The notes beneath the pieces are model-generated. The model saw only the letters and a list, made by a program, of their open reading frames with translations. It was not told where the DNA came from and did not search any database. Positions 1 through 10,376 of a stretch of 64,000 bases of DNA are shown here, piece after piece. The stretch comes from Rostratula benghalensis (taxonomy: Eukaryota > Chordata > Aves > Charadriiformes > Rostratulidae). A program made the translations under genes and the position numbers. The stretch covers positions 324,683 to 388,682 of the forward strand of contig VXAI01000197.1 of assembly GCA_013399305.1 (NCBI GenBank). Reading direction: 5' to 3'. The first letter of the stretch is position 1, and each line of letters begins with the position of its first letter.

Positions 1-582
1 GGGTGGGGATGGCAGCTGGAAAGTGTTTCCCAGATGCAAGTCTGTACCTTGACCGACTCTGGGTTGGGATAGAGATGAGGGTGAATTACATCCTCCCTGC
101 TAGTGCCCTGCTTCCCATGGGAATGTCAGAGAGCATTGATCTAGAGGAAGTGCCACAGTATTGCGGTGTCCTAAGACAGAGCAGTTGGAACACCGGGCCC
201 ACTTTAATTTGTATACTGAGATTTGAACTACAGGTATGTCATATGTTAGTAGAGCAGAGCTAATACAGATTTGTAACAGGATTTAATATGTGATGTACTT
301 TTTCTGCACTTGATATTATTAACTAATTCTAGTTGAAGTCACTAGTTAAAATTCCTGCTAGTTTTCGTATATTCAGGCTGTCCTTGTGGTTAACTATAGT
401 CAGTTCCATGTGTGCATGAAGGACCATTTAGTAAGATAATTTTTAATAAAACTATTTAATTAATATAATATTTAATAAAACTATTAAAATAGTTTTAAAT
501 AAAATGTAAGTCTGAGCACATTGTGGTATTAAGTGCTGGCAACCTAAGTTAATATCTTCTGTACTTTTTCTGCTTCAAACAG
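1..582 (+). other. RIPK2 intron (partial)
   Basis: No kinase-like coding sequence is visible before the exon at 583. An 86-codon open frame at 3-263 resembles nothing in RIPK2. Positions 430-505 are AT-rich with repeated TTTAATAAAACTATT-like units. Confidence 0.6.
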
Positions 583-632
583 TTATGCAATTATTATGTG
601 GGAAGTGATGTCCAGGAAACAGCCATTTGAAG
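583..632 (+). CDS. RIPK2: RIPK2 coding exon: kinase C-lobe, alpha-F region
   Basis: Preceded by a pyrimidine-rich tract and AG at 581-582, followed by GTAAGG. The first base completes a codon begun upstream. The exon then reads [16 protein letters not shown], the helix after the kinase activation segment, and ends with one base of a split codon that the next exon completes. Confidence 0.93.
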
Positions 633-3600
633 GTAAGGCCATGTCTTCCTTTATTTTTCCAGGCTTACATAGAGGCTAAATCTGAGAGCTGAGTACCTGG
701 GGACCTCATTGTAGGGGTTACTTTTTAATTATCCAACTTCTAATCTTGTTGAAAAACACTTTGAGTTACTTTTGAAATCAGACTCTTCTATTTTTTTTAA
801 TTATTGTTGTTTGATATTATTTTTTTTCAAATAAGCATAACCTTATTTTGGTGAACTATAAACGCTATGTCTGCAAATTAAATTACTCCTCCTACAGTAA
901 TCTATTTATATGGCATATATTTCTAATGAATGCATGATGTCTATTTTGACAGAAGTTATAAACCCCTTGCAGATAATGTACAGTGTGTCACAAGGACAGC
1001 GACTAGATTTAAGTGAAGAAAGTTTATCAATGGACATTCCTCATCGAGAGCTTGTCATAAAATTGATAGGAAGTGGATGGGCACAAAACCCAGATGAAAG
1101 ACCATCGTTCTTAAGTGAGTTTACCTTGCATAATATGAAAAGTTTTTTAAATTGCCAGACTTCTGCCAAACATGTTACTGACAGGGCAAGGTTGCAGTTG
1201 CAAAAGGGAAATGGTAAAGATGTCATGAGACGCATGTGCCCCGTCATGTTGTGTATGATAAGGTGCCTGTCTGCTTTCACTGTGACTGCAAACAGGCTTT
1301 TATGAATGGAACTACGTGTGTCATAAAACTACATTGTTAGTAGGAGTCCTTTGCATTTGCCATCTGTAGTTTACCTGTAAAAAAGCAGCATATTTTATTT
1401 AGCTACTTTCACTTGGGGTCTTTGTTTATTGTTGAAGGGAACTTTTTTTTTTTAAGGCAGGGAGGAAGTGAAGTATGTAATGAGTACTCCAGCATTTCTG
1501 AGCAAGCTGGCAAACATGCTAACAAATCATCGCAGATCAGATAAGGTGTGGTGACTTCACCTTGTGTTTGCATCTCAGTACAAATCTTTTTCACTAAGAC
1601 TTTATCTTTTGAAGTTCTACATCCCAGACTGAAAAGGAACTGGTTGAACCCACACACTTAACTTTACCTGTTTTCTGTTCAGCCTTTTGTCCACGACACC
1701 AAAAATAGGTACATTCAGCCTTTTTTACAGTGGGTTACAGAATTTAGACAATAAGATTGAAGTGTGAGCTTGTAGAGTGGTGTAGTGTGAAGTGGAAAAG
1801 TTTTGGTTTGATTTTCGCAAACCTGTGTTGCACTTAACCAACATGCTTGGTGTACCTTGAGTCCAAATTTATCCCCCATGAAAGTTTCTTTTACCATGCT
1901 TAATTTTGTGTTGACTTTCGGCTCTTGTTTGGCCACTGTGTAAAGGTAATTCCATAAAAATTGGCAGAAAGTGATTACCTGTTTTCAACTGTGAAATTTG
2001 TTCTTGTAAGTGTTGCTGTGGTCACATATGTCAGTGTGGTAAAGCTAACAGTGGTGGTTCCTCCCACTGTCATGCTACTGTTTAATCTGTTTGTGCTTTA
2101 AGAACTTCCTCCCTACACCTTTAGAAAACATGACCCTAATTCCTTAGGGAAAGCTAAATTGCCTTTGGGAGGCAAAAATGTAGAAGAAGATAGTTACTAA
2201 AAGTATTCAAATGTAGAACAGTAGAAAGAGATCTGGCTTAATTGATTTTAAGTTTCCCACTGGTTAGGTTGAGGATGCAGTGACTCAACCTGAAATACTA
2301 GGGTTTTTTAGTTGGTTATGGTAGCTTTTGGTTTTAGGGTTTGTTTCAGCAGGGTTTATTTTGATGTTACAAGTAGAAAATCTTGCAATCTAAGTGTTTC
2401 ATTTATAGCTTTGGTGAGCAGACCTTTATTATTTTGGAAAGTTTTATAGGCTTACTTCCTTTGAGGTGGAAAGTGTTAGAAAGTTGCTGTTCACATAGCT
2501 TAGAAAGAAATGCTCATAACTTCAATTTTTTCCATCAATTTGGTGAGGACAAAATTGGGACATATCCAAACACATGCAGGATCTTCATGTTCAGTTTACA
2601 ATCCAAAATTAATTCCATTACCTTTTTTGAGGCATTCTCATATTTGCATTAAGAATGTTTTGACATAACAGGTTATTTTGGCATAAGTCTCATTTGCATG
2701 ATTGCAAATTGTGGATTATTTTTCTCCAACCAAGGAAATATATCTATTTATAATATTTTTTAAATTAAAAAATAATATACACATCATTATATTATGTATT
2801 CTTGTTTTCCTGTGTCTTTACTATCATAATAAGAAAGAGGAAATTGCAAAACTGTTGCAAAATTAAGGGAAGTAAAGCTCACTGATTGGGAAATTTTGCA
2901 ATTACAATATCATGGAGCGGGGGGAAACCAAAATATCCGAATACCCTTTTGTTAAATAAACTTTAAATAGAATAGGTCACTTAACCTGTGTGTTCCCCTT
3001 ATGAAGAAGGGATAAAGACTACTTATCACCCTGTTTCTGCATGTACTTGGAATGTGTACTTACGATTTTATTATAATCAACAAAAATTAACAGTACTAAT
3101 ATTTCCGTTTGGAAAATGCAGTGCCAAAGCTATAAAACTACACTTTAGCTGATGCAAGAAAATAAGAAATCTAATATTGAATGTATTTCTGAAAGATACT
3201 AGAGGAAAAAAAATAGTATGGGAGAACTGCGGTAAAATTATAGTAAAAAATAAAAATATGGTAATAAGGATGCAGTGTGATGGGTTGCTAGTGTGGTAAA
3301 TGGGTTTTGCCAAAGGGTGGCGTCCATAGAAATGCAGTAGAATTGTGACATGCCATCATCCTTTGCTGAGGCTTTATTGTACTTGAACAATTTCAAAGAG
3401 GCAATTTTATAATACCGTCATCTCAAAACTTAAAATACTTAATTCTGTAAACCTTTCAGCTTTGGAAAGCAAGGGAGCATAACACAGGTGATCACTTACT
3501 TATTGGAATTTTTGTATTTTTATGTTTTTATGTAAACTGTCATTTGGATTCACAGGATGTGATATGTCAGTGCCTTGACTATCACCATCTTCTCCAGTCC

Positions 3601-6600
3601 TGCCAAAGAGCATCTATTCTGGATTATGCTGTGGTGGAGGGTTGTTTGTTTATTTTTATTATATAAATATTTAAGACCTTTGCTACAGTGGGAAGACAGT
3701 GACTCACTTTGAAATATTCTGCTGTTCGGTCCCATTTAGCAAATCCATTCAGTCTATCCATTCCAAGAATGCAAGACTTGTGGTCAGGCACAGTCCTGGA
3801 TCTCTTTTGATACACAGAATTGAGATGCCAGATCAGGACAGGGCTTGTTTTGGTGATGTGAAATCATAGCATCACCTGCTGTGTTTGTAACAGCAGGTGA
3901 AAGCAAGAAACTTCTGTTTATCAGCGTAAGTTTGATATGTATCAATAGACAAATTACTGTTATAAATATAAGAAAGTAGCTTTAGCAAAATGAAAAATTA
4001 ATTTCCGCTATAAATCCTTCAGAAAAGTATTCCTTCTTTGTTTAGAATGCTTAATAGACCTTGAGCCAGTCCTGAGAACATTTGATGAAATAGCTATGCT
4101 GGAAGCAGTAATTCTGTTAAAGAGATCAAAGGTAAGTGGCTTTTGTTACAGTCATGAGTTGGTCAAATAAGTTGGTAACTTTTGCTTTCAAAAAGAAACG
4201 TCACATCCTTTGTCATTTATCTAATCTTGTATCTAGCTGAAGCATGTTTTTGTACAGAGCTGTCATCTTATCTTACAGCAGAAATTTAATACAGGTAAAT
4301 ATATCTCTTCCAGTCACTGTATGAATCACGATGTATTTACAACAGTGGAAAGAAAACAGATGTGGAGCAGATATCTCTAAATATACCTCTGAATCCCCAA
4401 GAGGTAAATATTTTTCATAGTGCATTTGGTATGTCAGCATCATTAAAGATCCTGAAAGTTTTAAAGGGAAGTTAACTTAGTAAGGGGGAATTGTTGTGCA
4501 GTTACTTTCCTATGCAGTCAGGAAAGGCATAAAATGCTGTGGTTGAGCCCTATAGATGAACATAGATAGTATAAGGTGGGTAAGCAGAAGGGCGTATATC
4601 TTCTAAGTGTGGGAAAGCCAGTCCCTCAAGGAGGAATACAGCAACTTGTAAGAAACTGTCTTCTGCTCCCTTACAACTCAAAGGAGCTTTCTTGTATAGG
4701 GTCATATAGATTTGCTTTTACATTTTGGTTCTTAATGCTGCTTCTTTTGGTTCTTACTAATAATTAAACTTCTATTCAAAATTCCTGTCAGCTTTGGAAA
4801 AACATAAGCATTAGGATTACATAGATTGTATTTTTAATTATGCTGTCTATTGAGCATTCAGATAGCAGGGAAGAGGCAGTGATGGGAAATTACTTTTTAA
4901 ATCATTGAAACTTTGTATTTATTTATTGTGCGTTTACCTTGTACAACTGGAATAATTTCAGGAAACATATTCTGGCTCCATACAATGTGATGCATGTCCC
5001 CTTCGGAGCATCTCTCCAGATATATCAAGACTGAAGTCTGTTCCCAAGTGTAATATCCTCTCATCAGGTAGAGATACTAATGAATTCATATAAATTTAAG
5101 TTGCCATTGCAGCTTTACACTCCCACTGTAACATTGCATTTGCATAGTAGATAGTTGGATCTCTGTTTAGTCAGAAAAGAGATCTGTTTTGTAAACTTAG
5201 TGTTCTGGGTAAAAAACTGGAGTATTTTAACTCAGATTTTCTATTCCTGTCACTTGAGAAATTGCTACAGCTCACAGCTTCAGTTTTCCAGTTCAGGGTT
5301 GTGACTGCAGGGAGAGCATTTACTTGTCCTTTCAGACTCTTGGCAGTTTCATTAATCACAGAATCACGGAATTGTCAGAGTCAGAAGGGACCTCTAGAGA
5401 TCATCTAGTCCAACTCCCCTGCTAAAGCAGGATTGCCTTATGCACATTATTCATGACTGCATCCAGGTGGGTCTTGAAGGTCTCCAGAAGAGGGGACTCC
5501 ACAACCTCCCTGGGCAGCCTGTTCCAGTGCTCTGGCACCCTCATAATTTCTGAACTACCTCAAAAGATAAAAAAGCAAAACATTTTGAGGCATTCCTAAA
5601 GCTGAGTAAACTAAGAGTTTCTGATGAAACTCAGCTCTTGATCATTTTCAGTTCAGTAAATAAAACAGCTTTAGTGAATAGATTGCCTTGCAAAAGTACC
5701 TGCATAGACCTTTTGTAGCTGTCACCTTTTCTCAGTAACAGTTGGCAAAATTCCCAGAGAAAACTCAATTTTGAGATTTTGATGACATCAGAAGCCATAA
5801 AAATTCAGTGGGACTCAGGTGACATAACAAAACATGGTGAAACTAAAACTGCACTGAGTTTCTTCTCTGGAAAGAATACAAACATCTATTTCAAAGTAAT
5901 GGAGCATTCCTTTGACTTTGCAGGGACCAGTGGTGTGAAAGCAGACAAGATGATTGACTTCAGTACTCTAAAGCAGGGAATCAAAAAGCATGCTGAGGAG
6001 CTGCAAAACTGGAGATGCTCTAGTGGAGCTAGGAGGGCACAGGCAGTTTCTTTTCCAGCTCCTGTTTGAACACATCCACAATTCTGGGCTTGTACTCAAT
6101 GTACTAGAAAGATATAAATACAGCAGGAATTCCAGGGAAAGTAAATTACAGGAGGCTTAAGGAAATTGAGTTACAGGGGGAAATGACAGAAAGCAAATGT
6201 GGTTTAGGTTGGTTGTACCTCTACTCAAGCATTTATCTATACACATAGTATTAAAATCTCAAAGATGAAGAATTACTTGTGGTTTCCAGGTTTACTAGGA
6301 ATGTCGTGATGAATTTTAGAGAATGGAATATGAGCATGAACTATAAGTGTGATCAGATAAAGTAATGATAATAGTAAATGTCAACCGCTCTTAGTGTTGG
6401 TTCCTGTTAAAAATTGCTATTAGCTGCCTGTGGAGATGGATAAAATTGTGGTGGTACTATTAATCTGATTGGTCAGTCCTTTACAGAGTTACTGTTTAGA
6501 CTTTGTTGTATGTATGTATAGATACTGTAAAGCCTGTGAAAATAGTGTCTACAACACCATGTTACAGCAGAAGAGTTTGTTATTACTTTGCCAGTATCTG

Positions 6601-9600
6601 CATCAGGTAGTTTTATAATGGAAAGCAAGACTGGCATTCTTTTTAACTTTGCCTAAATTAGATGCAGTCGTTTCAGAGGAAAAGCTGTTCCCAAGTATCT
6701 GTTGGCAAGAGATGAGTTTGGCATGGTACCAAGGTAGAAGCTAATGATTATAGATATTAGTTGAGTTGTTTTTTCCACCAGTATAAATAGAAGACTTTTT
6801 CAGAAACTTCCTCCTTCAGAGTTAGCAACTGTGTTCTCACTTTCAGCTTCTTTAATTTTTCTTTTCCCTAGTCAGGTTATACACACACATGTTCTTCATC
6901 ATTGCTTTAAGCTTAAATACCTCTTTTCTCATTTCACTTCTGATATAGAGAGTAATCCTTTAATACCTTTTGGTTTTCTAAGCAAATAAAATAAGCTTCT
7001 TCATTCTACTGGTATCCTACTAGTCCTCTCTCTGCATGTTCTAACTCAAGTCATTGAACTATGGCTACCAAAAATTTGTACTTAGTATTAGAAAAGAAGG
7101 GTGACAAGTTTTTTCTGCCCGAAATCAGAACTTCACTTAATAAACCTTAGAATTTTTAGTTTTTCTTTCTCACATGATCCTTTGTTACAGAATAACCTAC
7201 CTAGAGTTTTTTCCCTTATCACAATTCCAAATCATTAGCTTCACCCTGAAGCACAAAGTCTAGATCTCATGTTTTGTGCTACTAAATTTCCACTTCTATT
7301 ACTCCAATCTTCTAGGTCAACTAGGTTCTAAGTAACCTGAATCTACCCATTCTTTCTACATAATATCTGCAAAATTTAATTAGTATGTTTTTTATGCCGT
7401 GGTCACTGGTCAAGTTCATTCTCCCACACTAGAATAATCCCGGTAGTTTTGTCTCTAATGCTATTAAAGAACCAGGTGTTCCTAGAGCTCTATAACAATC
7501 TATCTTAGCAGAGCTGTTTTAAACCCCTTTCTAAAATGATCTTTCATTCACAGTTCACATCCTCACTTATTCATGCGGTAGATAACATTGGTTATTTTAT
7601 TCTATATAAGTCTGGTCATCTTTCTGTCTCATTAATGAAACAACTACTATTAATGAAGCTATGAACTATGAATTCTAGTCCACCATTTTTTAAGTAGTAA
7701 TAATTTCATTTCTTTCACGTTCTCCTATTTCTGCTTCCTGTACTTTTAGCCATATTCTTCCACAAGTCAACACTGATCTAGGAATGCACCCTAAAATACC
7801 TCCTTTGGAGGGGTCTACCTGTTCTTACTGTGTCTTTAGATGTCCATCAGAATTCTTATATCTGCATTTCTGGTTCTTAGTTAACATCTTTGGAGCACTT
7901 TATCAAATGACACTGTGAAAATCGGTAATGAAAACAGGATGCAGAATTAGGCATATGCCCTGTAATTGGTTTCTCATGAGCTATTTGTTATCTCTTCTTT
8001 GAGTCATTCCTACTGCTGCTTTCACATCCATCTTCTTTTTCTGCCATAAAAGTCCTTGAAATAGAAACTATTAAGCTTTCCATCTGACAAAACTTTCTTT
8101 GCAAGTCTTTACATTAAGCTTTCTTGAAGTCATACGCTGTTTTTAAGGGCTACCAAGACCCCTCCCAACTCTAACCATTGTATGATTGGCTTCCCACCGA
8201 ATACTGCTGTTAGTATTCATGGTCTTTTTTTCCACCTGGATCTTTCTTTCAATCTTTCTACCTTTGTTACGCTGCCAAACTTCATCAAAATAAATCAGTC
8301 GTGTTTCACGCTGACTCCTAGCTACCTCTCCAAACACTTGAAGGAGTTATTTTGTTCTTGCAGTCCCTGCAAAAATTTTCTGTCAAACAGGGTTTTTTTA
8401 AAGCTCACATCTACCAGATCTATTATTTCAATGCTCTTTTAAAATAAAAGAAAAACCCCAAACCCATGGTCAAGCCCTGGTAAAAGATAAGGGATTTAAA
8501 TGTATTCAGAACCCAAGTGTAAGGAATAATCCATTGTATTTGACCTGATTTTATGTTATTTATGACTTGTTTTATGGGATTGCTCTAAATAGTCTCTGAT
8601 GGCTGTTTTTTGTTTAAACACAGAAGTGATATGGTTCCCTCTTTTTTAAGGTGAAAATTCTGAGGGTCTACACTCTCTCAGCAGTCAGAGTACAGATGAA
8701 AATATCTCAGTAACTCAGAGTGCAAGACTTCTTATGCATCCATACAGTCATTTTTCCTCATTTGAGAAGAGTATGTCAGATGCCTCAAATTCTGCATCGT
8801 GTATGCTGCGATCATCACCAATTCCTTCAGGTACAACAAACACTAATTTAATTCCAAGACACAAATAATTGTCCTGATATATATATATACATGTGTGCAT
8901 GAAAAGGAAACTGGAACTTTTCTTCATCTGTAAAATGAAAACAAAGCATTCTACAAATTTAGAATTCACGTAATTCTGTCCTTATATTACAAAGTAAATA
9001 AAACAAAAGTAAAATGTGGCCAAGTATATGTACCTGTAGTGCCTACCTTTTTTCTCTCCTTCTAAGCAGACTTAATTCATTCTGCCTTTGTTCTTCTTTA
9101 TCCCATTCCCTTTGCTCATGTTCTTTCTCCTTTCTCCTACTGCTGTTGCAGTGCTGCAGCCCAAGCGAACAGGAAAAAGTTAGCTTGAGCTTAACACATC
9201 TTGTTGACTTTCACTTCTCCTCACTTTTTAAGCCTGCTAGTCTTTTTCTTAGTAATGGGGGGGTAAATAGAAGCAGAAGTTGTGTCAGCATCTCACCCTT
9301 AATGATCTTCTATGGTAGTTGACAGCTCACTGCATGCCATGACATTCCTACACACCAAATAACTGTTAAAAGTGTGTTTCCAAATAAAAAAAAAAAAAGA
9401 CACTCTAATGCATGATGAATTATTCAAGAGATATACTTTTTATAGGCCACACAATAACATGCAACTTTACAAAGATCTGCTACATCATCCCTCTTCTGGA
9501 ATATTCTGGAATATATGAGAATCAGCACCTTTTCAGTGTGCAAATCCTCAGCTTGAGGAAAACATGCAGAAAACTATAGGGATGTTTTCTGTAAACTTCA

Positions 9601-10376
9601 GTAAAAATCCCTCCAGAAAGTGAAGCTACCAACTTGCTGCTTGTAATACCAGGTCAGGCTGAACACTGGAAAAGGTGGCCCACTTTTTTAAAACAGGTGC
9701 CCAAAATTCATCTCGACGAGGCCTTGAGCAACCTGACTTATCCGTGAAGGTGGGTCAGCGTTGAGCAGGTCATTAAAACAAAGGACCTCCTTGAGGGTTC
9801 CTTCCAGATTAAATTATTCTGTGATTCAGATAAAATAAATACTCTAACCCCCAAATCTGACAAATTGGAATATTTTAAATATGGAATACAGTAGTGAAAT
9901 GTTAAAAGCATGTTAGTAGTCTAGTGTATTTCTGACCACAATAAAGTTCTAAACAGATCTTTCTCAGCTTGCTCTTTGTTTTATGGCACTATTTATTGAG
10001 AAACAGTTACAATGCTAATTTATTTATTTTTTAATCCTCTCCAACCTCAGATTTTGTTTTGGACACCATACAACAGAATGTAGCTCATCAATGGATCCAA
10101 AGTAAAAGAGAAGAAATTATTGATCAAATGACGGAAGCTTGTTTGAATCAGTCACTGGATGCTCTTCTATCAAGATTTTTACTCATGAAAGAAGACTATG
10201 AACTTATAAGCACCAAACCTACAAGGACATCAAAAGTCCGACAATTGCTTGATACGTCAGATAGCCAAGGAGAGGAATTTGCCAGAATTATAATACAAAA
10301 GTTGAAAGATAACAAACAGTTAGGACTTCAGCCTTATCCAGACATTGTATCTAATTCTTTAAGACTGCATCTTTAA
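583..10376 (+). CDS. RIPK2: RIPK2, receptor-interacting serine/threonine kinase 2 (3' part of gene, 7 coding exons)
   Basis: Cytoplasmic kinase and adaptor that binds NOD1/NOD2 through a CARD-CARD contact and recruits ubiquitin ligases to activate NF-kB and MAPK (family knowledge). Coding exons are 583-632, 953-1114, 4046-4131, 4314-4403, 4962-5067, 8651-8830 and 10051-10376. All have AG/GT borders and join in one frame, giving 332 residues and a TAA stop. Seen in order: the kinase C-lobe ([12 protein letters not shown], then [12 protein letters not shown], the conserved Arg of subdomain XI), a serine-rich intermediate region, and a CARD ([20 protein letters not shown] onward). The upstream part, including the ATP site, HRD and DFG, lies outside the window. 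By comparison with the human protein of 540 residues about 210 residues are missing, so total length would be near normal. The extreme C-terminus differs from mammals. No frameshift or internal stop was seen. Identification is very secure. Confidence 0.96.
953..1114 (+). CDS. RIPK2: RIPK2 coding exon: kinase subdomains X-XI
   Basis: Acceptor AG at 951-952, donor GTGAGT at 1115. Encodes [12 protein letters not shown] near the start and [13 protein letters not shown] at the end, the classic Trp-Asp/Glu-Arg-Pro pattern closing the kinase fold. The reading frame stays open past the donor to 1305, but residues after FL are intronic and resemble nothing in the family. Confidence 0.96.
1115..4045 (+). 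other. RIPK2 intron of 2.9 kb
   Basis: AT-rich, no recognised repeat family. It contains one perfect 10-bp inverted repeat (listed separately). Open frames here are short and have no family resemblance. Confidence 0.7.
3872..3900. repeat. Perfect inverted repeat in RIPK2 intron
   Basis: Arms TCACCTGCTG (3872-3881) and CAGCAGGTGA (3891-3900) are exact reverse complements around a 9-base spacer. Each arm holds a CACCTG/CAGGTG E-box core. It could be a chance hairpin or paired E-boxes; no function is shown. Confidence 0.8.
4046..4131 (+). CDS. RIPK2: RIPK2 coding exon: end of kinase domain
   Basis: Acceptor TTTAG at 4041-4045, donor GTAAGT at 4132. Encodes [15 protein letters not shown] followed by [11 protein letters not shown], the last helix of the kinase domain and the linker out of it. 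It ends on a codon boundary. Confidence 0.95.
4314..4403 (+). CDS. RIPK2: RIPK2 coding exon: intermediate region, first part
   Basis: Acceptor CTTCCAG ending at 4313, donor GTAAAT at 4404. Thirty whole codons ending [10 protein letters not shown]. It aligns with the mammalian segment containing LSLNIPVN but is otherwise weakly conserved, as is usual for this linker. Confidence 0.88.
4962..5067 (+). CDS. RIPK2: RIPK2 coding exon: intermediate region, second part
   Basis: Acceptor TTTCAG ending at 4961, donor GTAGAG at 5068. Encodes [20 protein letters not shown] and on to NILSS plus one base of a split Gly codon. Low similarity to mammals; accepted because phase and splice sites are exact and the frame links both neighbours. 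Confidence 0.82.
5356..5545 (-). mobile_element. CR1 LINE 3' fragment
   Basis: Reads as the reverse complement of a CR1 3' end: ATCACAGAATCACGG, then GAAGGGACCTCTAGAGATCA, TCTAGTCCAACTCCCCTGC and ACAACCTCCCTGGGCAGCC. It is 5'-truncated, as most CR1 copies are. Orientation is opposite to RIPK2. Confidence 0.93.
8143..8184 (+). mobile_element. Possible CR1 terminal fragment
   Basis: The segment GACCCCTCCCAACTCTAACC followed by ATTGTATGATT matches the expected shape of a CR1 3' end (GGTCCCTTCCAAC...ATTCTATGATT). Very short and diverged, so uncertain. Confidence 0.45.
8651..8830 (+). CDS. RIPK2: RIPK2 coding exon: Ser-rich linker before the CARD
   Basis: Acceptor TTTTTTAAG ending at 8650, donor GTACAA at 8831. 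About 60 residues, very rich in serine ([20 protein letters not shown], then [17 protein letters not shown]). No folded domain is visible. Phase fits the Gly codon from the previous exon and the Asp codon of the CARD exon. Confidence 0.85.
9712..9832 (+). mobile_element. CR1 LINE 3' end, decayed
   Basis: Contains GAGGCCTTGAGCAACCTGA and, after a gap, CCTTGAGGGTTCCTTCCAGA and ATTATTCTGTGATTC, the terminal CR1 signature. Internally diverged. Lies in the last RIPK2 intron, about 220 bp before the CARD exon. Confidence 0.8.
10051..10376 (+). CDS. RIPK2: RIPK2 last coding exon: CARD and stop
   Basis: Acceptor CCTCAG ending at 10050. Encodes [10 protein letters not shown], the six-helix CARD ([44 protein letters not shown]) and a short tail ending NSLRLHL before TAA at 10374-10376. 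The tyrosine in KEDYEL matches human Tyr474, reported as an autophosphorylation site. The basic [10 protein letters not shown] segment, part of the CARD interaction surface, is intact. Confidence 0.97.

Larger units (their letters stand above)
5068..8650 (+). other. RIPK2 intron of 3.6 kb before the Ser-rich exon
   Basis: Contains a CR1 fragment at 5356-5545 and a short probable CR1 tail near 8143-8184. The remainder (about 5.6-8.1 kb) is AT-rich without recognised elements. The 96-codon frame at 5779-6069 was examined and not recognised. Confidence 0.7.

Noticed and set aside
3..263. 86-codon open frame at the window start, considered as an upstream RIPK2 exon
   Set aside because: It shows none of the kinase motifs expected just before the exon at 583 (HRD, DFG or APE region) and lies in intron-like sequence.
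1115..1305. Extension of the RIPK2 kinase exon to the stop at 1303-1305
   Set aside because: A good donor sits at 1115 and the next exon at 4046 continues the known protein in phase; residues after the donor match nothing in the family.
5779..6069. 96-codon open frame in a RIPK2 intron
   Set aside because: No family resemblance, no need for it in the RIPK2 frame, and chance frames of this length are expected in 64 kb.
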